Shown: positions 10,327 through 14,638 of the stretch, piece by piece
Layout: each line of letters begins with the position of its first letter
Position numbering within the stretch: position 1 is the stretch's first letter
From: Acidobacteriota bacterium
GTDB taxonomy: Bacteria > Acidobacteriota > Terriglobia > Acidiferrales > UBA7541
Direction: 5' to 3'
Length of the DNA: 14,638 nt
Assembly (NCBI GenBank): GCA_003224135.1
Contig: QHYO01000097.1
Location: forward strand, 1-14,638
Notes under the pieces: generated by a model
Database searches by the model: none
What the model saw: only the letters and a program-made list of their open reading frames with translations
What the model was told of the DNA's origin: nothing
Translations under genes and position numbers: made by a program

Positions 10327-10985
10327 TAACGATGACACGTCGAGCAGCTTGACAGCTCGCTCGTGTTCCGGATATTGCGTTCTGCCTTGTATTGCCTGCC
10401 GATTTCAGCTTGATTTGCCGCGGGTCGCCACGCCATGTCGTAAACCTTATCCAGTGGCCGCAGCGCCATTTCGGTGTTCCGATGACAATCCAGGCACCAC
10501 TGCATCAATAACGTATTCGCCTGAAACATCAGCGGCATCTGATCCACGCGCCCGTGGCACGTTGAACAGCCAACACCCTTGCTCACGTGAATGCTGTGAT
10601 TGAAATACACGTAGTCAGCCAGCCGGTGCACTTTTACCCACTCAATCGAAGCGTCCGTTCGATAACTTTCCCGGATCGGCTCGAGGTATCCGACATTGTT
10701 GAAGAGAACCGAATGACAGCTCATGCAAGTCTTGGTCTGGGGAATGCCCGCCGTCGCGGAAGTTTCCACGGACGTGTGACAGTATCGGCAATCGATCCCG
10801 TCATCGCCCACATGGTGTTTGTGGCTGAACTGCACAGGCTGCGATCGTGTCACGTTCTGCCGCGTGAAATACGGCGAACGCGCCAGCCCCAGTACTCCGG
10901 TCAGGGCAAGGCCGGCCAGGAATATTCCTGCAAACAGACTAAACCTGGAGATAAAATTCGTGCTGCGGTGAAAAATCTGGGCCAT
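10326..10985 (-). CDS. actA: Alternative Complex III subunit ActA, pentaheme cytochrome c
   Basis: Membrane-anchored pentaheme cytochrome c that collects electrons from ActB and passes them to ActE or the oxidase. After MAQIFHRSTNFISR there is one transmembrane helix that also serves as signal anchor. Five CxxCH motifs follow: CRYCH, CMSCH, CSTCH, CLDCH and a terminal CSTCH at the C-terminus. Family segments are VYFNHSIHVSKGVGCSTCHG and RVDQMPLMFQ. I chose ATG 10985 because homologues begin with this sequence; the frame is open upstream to ATG 11015 and GTG 11042, and none has a clear ribosome site. First gene of the operon; its TAA overlaps the actB ATG. Confidence 0.94.
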   Translation of the reverse strand: MAQIFHRSTNFISRFSLFAGIFLAGLALTGVLGLARSPYFTRQNVTRSQPVQFSHKHHVGDDGIDCRYCHTSVETSATAGIPQTKTCMSCHSVLFNNVGYLEPIRESYRTDASIEWVKVHRLADYVYFNHSIHVSKGVGCSTCHGRVDQMPLMFQANTLLMQWCLDCHRNTEMALRPLDKVYDMAWRPAANQAEIGRQYKAERNIRNTSELSSCSTCHR

Positions 10986-11093
10986 GTTTGCGTTGCGCTG
11001 CGGCGGGGTCTCCATAACGGGAGCGGGCCCAGGAGAATCCACCCTCAGTCACCGAGTCAGCGCTTGCTCGGGTCAATGTGACTCGCCAGTCTC

Positions 11094-11116
11094 TTACAAT
11101 TCTTTTCGAATTGCAA
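11094..11116. repeat. Inverted repeat upstream of actA
   Basis: TTACAATTC and GAATTGCAA flank TTTTC, giving 9-bp arms with one mismatch (six perfect inner pairs). It lies about 110 bases before actA ATG 10985, where an operator for a dimeric regulator of the respiratory operon could sit. No regulator is assigned. Confidence 0.45.
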
Positions 11117-11270
11117 CTCCGCGCCGCAATTCATTTAATTTTTATTTTTCTTCGTAGGATTCATTTGTTCCGTTCATTTCTGAACACGCGAAACCCTGGT
11201 GCCTCGGAATTTTTGATGCTCCTCACACCGCGACTGATTCAATGCTTTTAATAAATTATCGATCGCGCCG

Positions 11271-11299
11271 TTGGGCCGGGCGTCTGCCTCGTGTTATCT
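11271..11299 (+). promoter_or_regulatory. Candidate sigma70 promoter of tRNA-Asn
   Basis: TTGGGC, 17 bases, then TTATCT. This sits about 75 bases before the mature tRNA 5' end on the same strand. The match to consensus is moderate, and the start site is predicted only. Confidence 0.4.
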
Positions 11300-11309
11300 T
11301 AGAGAGATA

Positions 11310-11333
11310 CTTCGCGCCCGTTTTTCCGCGAAG
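11310..11333 (+). other. Hairpin in the tRNA-Asn leader
   Basis: CTTCGCG and CGCGAAG form a perfect 7-bp stem around a 10-base loop. It would lie in the 5' leader of the tRNA transcript and might guide processing or simply be incidental. Confidence 0.4.
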
Positions 11334-11379
11334 ACAACTTCAGTTCGCGGCGGCTAACCCGTTGCCCGCGATCGCCCGC

Positions 11380-11455
11380 TGGGGCGTGGTCCAACTGGTA
11401 GGACACCTCACTGTTAATGAGGACGGTGAAGGTTCGAATCCTTCCGCCCCAGCCA
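11380..11455 (+). tRNA. tRNA-Asn (anticodon GTT) with encoded CCA
   Basis: Full cloverleaf of 76 bases including CCA. The acceptor stem is TGGGGCG/CGCCCCA with discriminator G. The D arm is GTCC/GGAC with the GG pair in the loop. The anticodon arm is CCTCA/TGAGG with loop CTGTTAA (anticodon GTT), the variable loop is five bases, and the T arm is GAAGG/CCTTC with loop TTCGAAT. The 3' half, from the T loop onward, is copied at 12838 and 14091, as expected when a tRNA is the attachment target of integrating elements. The intact tRNA is the leftmost copy. Confidence 0.97.
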
Positions 11456-11460
11456 ATTTT
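11433..11460 (+). repeat. tRNA 3'-end core, copy 1 (attachment-site-like)
   Basis: These 28 bases, from the T loop through CCA plus ATTTT, are identical to 12838-12865. The first 22 are identical to 14091-14112. Length and position match typical tyrosine-recombinase attachment cores in tRNA genes. Confidence 0.75.
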
Positions 11461-11480
11461 CCCCTCTAAAAATGAATGGT

Positions 11481-11511
11481 ATTGCGCGCTCGGGCAGTTT
11501 TAATACGGATT
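11481..11511 (+). repeat. Degenerate third copy of the repeat's left end
   Basis: ATTGCG, 10 bases, then GTTTTAATACGGATT. The two full repeats have TTGCG, about 12 bases, then GTTTTAATACCGATT. One substitution in 15 bases plus the shared upstream TTGCG suggests a decayed copy 26 bases behind the tRNA. It lacks the rest of the repeat and a tRNA tail. Confidence 0.45.
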
Positions 11512-11623
11512 GCGCTACCTTTATTCCGAGGCCGAATTCCTGTTTCCAAACCAAAAACGAAGTATCAACTGAGGGAGGAAACGGTGATGGCTCAGAAAAC
11601 AGGAGCGACGCCTCGTTAGCAGT

Positions 11624-12424
11624 CTACTGTTTTGTCGCGGTAAAGTGGCTGCTCGTCCCGTGTAACTTGTCTTCCACGGCCACAGCCAGGGACTTGCCGT
11701 CCGCCGAGACCGTTATGCGCGCCACGGCGATCACCTTCCCATCCCGCTTGTCGGTTTCTTCCAAGGTGTTCTTGTTCACTTTCTTTACCGACACACTCGT
11801 CGTTCCCGGATCGCCCTTGTACGGCGCCTCCGTCCCGTCCAGTTTCGCGGTATAGCTTTGTCCGGTCGGATTGCTCATGCTCAAGCTATCGCCAGAAACC
11901 TTGTATGTAATCGAGATTGCGTTGTCTGACAGAGTATCCATCTTCGACATCCGCCATGAGCCCGAAATCGCATGGGATGCAGCGGGACCTTTGGCCACTC
12001 GCGTCTCCTCGCCTTTGCCAGTCACGGGATCGGCGTTCGTGGCGGAGCTGTCCGTAAACTCGAACATCAAGGTATTCCCGTCCGCCGATACCCATGTCTT
12101 TGAAGTCGTCACCGTTTTCCCGTTTTTCTTGTCGGTTTCCTCGATCGTGCGGTCGTCCGCAACCTTGATGCTCACCATGTCGTAGTACGGGTGCCCGCTC
12201 ACTTCGTGGTCCTGCCCATCCGCCTTCACGTCCACGGACGGCACGCATGTCTTGCAGTGATACATCCCGTCTTGCAGCAAATAAACGTCCGGCTTCTCTG
12301 GGAATTTCGCCGTCTTCAAATCCACTTTCCATGTCCCATCAAACGGACTCTGCGCCCTTGCCGTTGCGGGCATCAGCAATCCCACCCAAAAGGCCACGGC
12401 CATTAGCCAGCGCGTATTCTTCAT
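11624..12424 (-). CDS. Secreted two-repeat protein of unknown function
   Basis: 266 aa from ATG 12424. A signal peptide ends near PATARA-QSP. The mature part has two related halves. The first begins FDGTWKVDLKTAKF and the second GSWRMSKMDTLS; each ends in a similar strand block, ETDKKNGKTVTTSKTWVSAD and ETDKRDGKVIAVARITVSAD. Beta-rich, lipocalin-like composition. The first half has a CKTC pair, but there is no heme motif. Similar proteins are, from memory, common in Acidobacteria; no function is known to me. The start is fixed by GGAGGAGAG four bases... upstream of the ATG; the frame extends to 12490 without support. It is transcribed toward the tRNA and lies inside the first tRNA-tail unit. 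Intact, with no break. Confidence 0.85.
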   Translation of the reverse strand: MKNTRWLMAVAFWVGLLMPATARAQSPFDGTWKVDLKTAKFPEKPDVYLLQDGMYHCKTCVPSVDVKADGQDHEVSGHPYYDMVSIKVADDRTIEETDKKNGKTVTTSKTWVSADGNTLMFEFTDSSATNADPVTGKGEETRVAKGPAASHAISGSWRMSKMDTLSDNAISITYKVSGDSLSMSNPTGQSYTAKLDGTEAPYKGDPGTTSVSVKKVNKNTLEETDKRDGKVIAVARITVSADGKSLAVAVEDKLHGTSSHFTATKQ

Positions 12425-12427
12425 CGC

Positions 12428-12436
12428 CTCTCCTCC
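12428..12436 (-). promoter_or_regulatory. Ribosome binding site of the two-repeat protein
   Basis: GGAGGAGAG lies three bases before ATG 12424 (core GGAGG seven bases away) and decides this start over the upstream one at 12490. Confidence 0.65.
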
Positions 12437-12488
12437 ATTTTCGTCTTTGACTGGATCTTTTCCGGGGGGGGCCCTGCAAATCGCTGCC

Positions 12489-12518
12489 AATATACACCCG
12501 CGCCATGATCAGCAGCAA
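12489..12518 (-). promoter_or_regulatory. Candidate sigma70 promoter of the two-repeat protein
   Basis: TTGCTG, 18 bases, TATATT on the minus strand, about 65 bases before the ATG. The predicted leader crosses a run of eight identical bases (G on plus, 12464-12471). I see nothing else in 12425-12685; a minus-strand open frame there has a basic, low-complexity product and no ribosome site. Confidence 0.45.
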
Positions 12519-12685
12519 CAAACCTCTCAATCTCGGGCCAAGACTCTCCATCAAAATGTATCTCAAATACCGCAACCGAAAGGATTCGCAATGCAAAGCT
12601 CTTCGACCTCGTCCGCTCAACGTACCTAGAAGGCCCAGTCTGGCCGGACGGAGCACGGTTATTTCAATCTCCAAGCAGATGGAGA

Positions 12686-12860
12686 GCGTTTGCGTTTCGT
12701 ACTACCGTTTTAATACCGATTAGAGTATAAAACCGCTTAAGGACGCTTTCTCTCGCATACGACGTGGGGCGTCCTAAGTCGTAGAGAACGCTAGAAATCA
12801 GCGATTTTAGCGAGTCTTTGAGCATAAAGGGTTCATTTTCGAATCCTTCCGCCCCAGCCA
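12686..12860 (+). repeat. Direct repeat A (about 175 bp) ending in tRNA-Asn tail
   Basis: Aligns nearly without gaps to 13939-14113, roughly 80-85% by eye. The two ends are almost invariant: a left block around GTTTTAATACCGATTAGAG and a right block of about 30 bases containing the tRNA 3' end. The middle varies. It contains TGGGGCG (12765-12771), which pairs with CGCCCCA (12850-12856) exactly as in the tRNA acceptor stem, and an internal stem CGCTAGAAATC/GATTTTAGCG (12789-12812). It is not a full tRNA: there is no anticodon arm or normal T arm. Likely the right end of an integrated element, or a tRNA-like structured element. Confidence 0.8.
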
Positions 12861-12865
12861 ATTTT
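12838..12865 (+). repeat. tRNA 3'-end core, copy 2
   Basis: 28 bases identical to 11433-11460, including CCA and the following ATTTT. It marks the boundary between the two gene-bearing units. Confidence 0.75.
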
Positions 12866-12918
12866 TTCTTTCGGGCAGGCGCGCCGGGATTGCTTCCCAT
12901 GGATAGGCTGGCGAACTC

Positions 12919-13683
12919 TTGAGGAGTACAGATTTTTTCAGGCGCGCAAGGATCGCCGGACAAGCGTTCTGCGATATCGCCAATTGGCGAGAAGTTCTTC
13001 CTCACGCGGCGTCAGGGAAAGCCATAACCGAAATCCAATTGCGCAGCGGTTCGGTTCTAACCGCGCCCCCGGAAACCGGACTATGGTCTCTTTTCAGTGA
13101 TGTGTGGTACCACCTGTCCTACACCAAAGTCTGTCCGATATCTCCAGATTCCCTTGTCGTTGACGTCGGAGCCAATGTCGGGGTGTTTTCGCTCTTTGCG
13201 GCACGTTTTGCCCGTGTGGTGTACGCCCTGGAACCCGCTTCGTCGAACTACTCGCGACTTGTTGCAAATACTTCCCGGGTTCACAACATTGTCCCGCTGA
13301 AATGTGCCTGCGCGGCATACGACGGCAGCGGATCGTTGGATGTGAGCGGCATTCCGGTTACCTTTTCGCTGCTAACCAGCTCTTCGGCTGCTACTCAGGA
13401 ATCCATCGACGTAATCAGCCTAGCGACTCTGTTCGAACGGTACACGATTGACCGCTGTGACTTTCTCAAGCTGGACTGCGAGGGTGCCGAGTTCGAAATC
13501 ATTTTGCAGGCAGACCCGTCGGTTCTGAATCGCGTTCGCACAATCGTGATGGAATACCATGATCATCTATCGAGCAATTATTCGCATGTAGATCTCCTGG
13601 AAAAACTAAAGAGCCTCGGTTTTCAGGCTTCCAGCTACAACTCGAACGGTACCTATGGAATGATCGCTGCTTCGAGGCCCTAA
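12919..13683 (+). CDS. FkbM-family SAM-dependent methyltransferase
   Basis: 254 aa class I methyltransferase of the FkbM type, which usually O-methylates sugars or small molecules; the substrate here is unknown. The SAM-binding motif is VVDVGANVGVFSLFAA (from residue 80), followed by acidic Glu105 in ALEPASSNYSRL. The FkbM signature DFLKLDCEGAEFEI lies near residues 181-194, and IVMEYHDH near 209. The only start in frame after the upstream stop at 12904 is TTG at 12919; there is no ATG before the SAM domain and no ribosome site upstream, although GAGGAG lies just inside the start. The N-terminal part (FFRRARI...DIANWREVL) resembles normal FkbM leaders, so truncation, if any, is slight. It sits alone between repeats A and B, with no glycosyltransferase or polysaccharide genes nearby. 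Confidence 0.88.
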   Translation: MRSTDFFRRARIAGQAFCDIANWREVLPHAASGKAITEIQLRSGSVLTAPPETGLWSLFSDVWYHLSYTKVCPISPDSLVVDVGANVGVFSLFAARFARVVYALEPASSNYSRLVANTSRVHNIVPLKCACAAYDGSGSLDVSGIPVTFSLLTSSSAATQESIDVISLATLFERYTIDRCDFLKLDCEGAEFEIILQADPSVLNRVRTIVMEYHDHLSSNYSHVDLLEKLKSLGFQASSYNSNGTYGMIAASRP

Positions 13684-13833
13684 TTCCAATCGCTGCACGA
13701 CAAAACCACATCCTATTTGCCCTTCTCCCACCAAGAAAGACGGATCTGGATTCGTAATGGTAAAGTCAACCACATGTCTACTTAAACCTGTCTCCATCGT
13801 GTTGACGCTGTTCCGCTGTTCCATGTATTACCC

Positions 13834-13855
13834 GAGTCTGTTGTTCGGTAGACTC
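13834..13855 (+). other. Inverted repeat downstream of the methyltransferase
   Basis: GAGTCT and AGACTC form a perfect 6-bp stem with a 10-base loop, about 150 bases after the stop and with no T run, so it is a poor terminator. The rest of 13684-13938 shows no gene that I can support. Confidence 0.3.
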
Positions 13856-13938
13856 CCGTATTCCCGTCTGCCTCTAGACAAATCGCAATTCCCGTACTCA
13901 AGTCGAAGAGCCGTAGCCGAGGGCTGATGGGTTGCACC

Positions 13939-14112
13939 GCGATTGCGTTTCGTACGACCGTTTTAATACCGATTAGAGTATAAGAACGCTTAAAGGCTCC
14001 TCCTTTCGCTTAAGGCGTGGGGCGTCGTAAGTCGTGGGGACGCTGGAATTTAGCGATTTCGGAGAGTGTTTGAGCATTAGGGGGTTCATTTTCGAATCCT
14101 TCCGCCCCAGCC
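13939..14112 (+). repeat. Direct repeat B (about 175 bp) ending in tRNA-Asn tail
   Basis: Partner of repeat A, in the same orientation and with the same internal spacing: 79 bases from the left end to TGGGGCG (14018-14024). That heptamer pairs with CGCCCCA at 14103-14109. The internal stem is kept with changes: one A-T pair becomes G-C, one T-A becomes T-G, and one pair is lost. The tail differs from the tRNA in the last base of CCA (CCG). It closes the second unit, which carries the methyltransferase. Confidence 0.8.
14091..14112 (+). repeat. tRNA 3'-end core, copy 3
   Basis: 22 bases identical to 11433-11454 of tRNA-Asn. The flank after it (GAATTTCTCCGCTC) is loosely similar to the DNA right after the tRNA, which fits this being the outer end of the array. 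Confidence 0.7.
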
Positions 14113-14389
14113 GAATTTCTCCGCTCGATTAATGACGGTCCTGGTGCTGTCGACTTTATGTCCGCGACCCTACCTTTTCATCCCGGTCCAACGCTGAAGA
14201 GTTTGCCGCACGAAGCGTTCACCAAGAGTGTCGAGCCGTGGCTCGGCGTAACAGAATCTTAGGGACTGCTCGTTCCCTGCCAGCGCGCGAATGGCATCGT
14301 GCCCCCTGCATCACGTCTCAAGACTTAACCATCTCGTCGCAAAGAATAGCATGCATTGGTAATCAGGCGGCAAACGTGCGCGTCGGTAA

Positions 14390-14599
14390 TTACCGTACAA
14401 TCAGCACGAGCTTTGCACTTACGCTTGTGCTGCCCGAAGCTGCGGTCACGGTTATGGTATAGCTCCCCGCAGGAGTTCCAGCGGATGCTTGCGATGCTCC
14501 TCCGCCGCATCCTGCCAGAAACACGGCGATCAGGAGTGAGGCGACCCCAATCATCCTGCCAAATCCTGCCGGTAGCTTGTACAGAGCAATGTTCTTCAC
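14390..14599 (-). CDS. Very short lipoprotein with Ig-like domain remnant
   Basis: 69 aa from GTG 14599. A hydrophobic signal (MIGVASLLIAVFLAGCGGG) has a lipobox, with Cys about residue 31. A short tail follows, ending AGTPAGSYTITVTAASGSTS and VSAKLVLIVR. That tail is the typical final strand pair of bacterial Ig-like/PKD-like domains found at the ends of large acidobacterial surface proteins. A signal peptide fused directly to the last strands suggests an internal deletion of a longer protein, or a genuine minimal lipoprotein. No ribosome site is convincing. The region 14114-14389 after its stop shows no supportable gene. Confidence 0.55.
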   Translation of the reverse strand: MKNIALYKLPAGFGRMIGVASLLIAVFLAGCGGGASQASAGTPAGSYTITVTAASGSTSVSAKLVLIVR

Positions 14600-14638
14600 T
14601 CAGCCCCGCAAGCCCCCGACAACCGCGAATCCGGGACC

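Larger units (their letters stand above)
10986..11379. other. Divergent intergenic region between actA and tRNA-Asn
   Basis: About 390 bases without a convincing gene beyond a possible short N-terminal extension of actA. It must hold the minus-strand promoter of the whole respiratory operon and the plus-strand tRNA promoter. Features seen are a 9-bp inverted repeat at 11094-11116, AT-rich DNA at 11130-11165, a sigma70-like pair at 11271-11299 and a leader hairpin at 11310-11333. I could not pick a confident operon promoter. Confidence 0.6.

Noticed and set aside
12339..12674. A 111-codon minus-strand open frame upstream of the secreted protein
   Set aside because: Arg-rich product, overlaps the signal peptide region in another frame and crosses the predicted promoter; no ribosome site.
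12765..12860. Repeat A (and B) as extra tRNA genes
   Set aside because: Only the acceptor stem and the 3' tail match; the anticodon arm, D arm and a normal T stem are missing and the length is 96 bases.
13606..13824. A 72-codon minus-strand open frame at the methyltransferase 3' end
   Set aside because: It overlaps the methyltransferase antisense and has no motif or ribosome site.
12686..14113. Integron attC sites
   Set aside because: No RYYYAAC/GTTRRRY core pair is found, no integrase is seen, and the conserved end is the tRNA tail.
11456..14638. Insertion sequence or CRISPR array
   Set aside because: There is no transposase-like frame, no terminal inverted repeats, and only two long direct repeats with gene-sized, unequal content between them.

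Overview
The window looks like a chromosomal segment of an acidobacterium (Acidobacteriota). This rests on the gene order of the respiratory operon, a moderately high GC content and remembered protein families, not on a marker gene. It has two parts.

Positions 1 to about 10,985 form one compact minus-strand respiratory operon. In transcription order it reads actA, actB, actC, actD, actE, actF, a small membrane-anchored protein, sco, coxB, coxA. Neighbouring genes overlap by 1 to 11 nt or lie 1 to 2 nt apart, so they are almost certainly co-transcribed and translationally coupled. ActA-F make Alternative Complex III, a quinol:electron-acceptor oxidoreductase. CoxB (CuA domain plus C-terminal cytochrome c) and CoxA (heme-copper subunit I) make a caa3-type oxygen reductase that takes the electrons, and Sco delivers copper to the CuA site. 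CoxA runs off the left edge.

Two operon genes are broken as written. actB is in three reading frames and coxB in two. At each of the three junctions the residues on both sides match the family, but a conserved stretch (very roughly 13 to 21 residues, judged from remembered consensus) is missing and the frame shifts by the same phase. The losses remove the segment after 'AAVLDL' in ActB, the first 4Fe-4S cysteine motif of ActB, and the core of the CuA domain of CoxB. This is either real inactivation or a repeated assembly error.

Positions 11,380 to 14,113 form an accessory region anchored on an intact tRNA-Asn(GTT) on the plus strand. The 3' end of this tRNA (22 to 28 identical bases) recurs twice downstream, each time at the right end of a roughly 175-bp direct repeat (12,686-12,860 and 13,939-14,112). 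This gives two gene-bearing units, each ending in a tRNA tail: one with a secreted two-repeat protein (minus strand), one with an FkbM-type methyltransferase (plus strand). A degenerate third copy of the repeat's left end sits just behind the tRNA. No integrase or transposase is visible. I read this as a small tandem array of tRNA-targeted islets or cassettes. The repeats also keep a full 7-bp acceptor-stem complement and an internal stem with a compensatory change, so they may be structured.

The right edge (14,390-14,599, minus strand) holds a very short lipoprotein carrying what looks like the last strands of an Ig-like domain.
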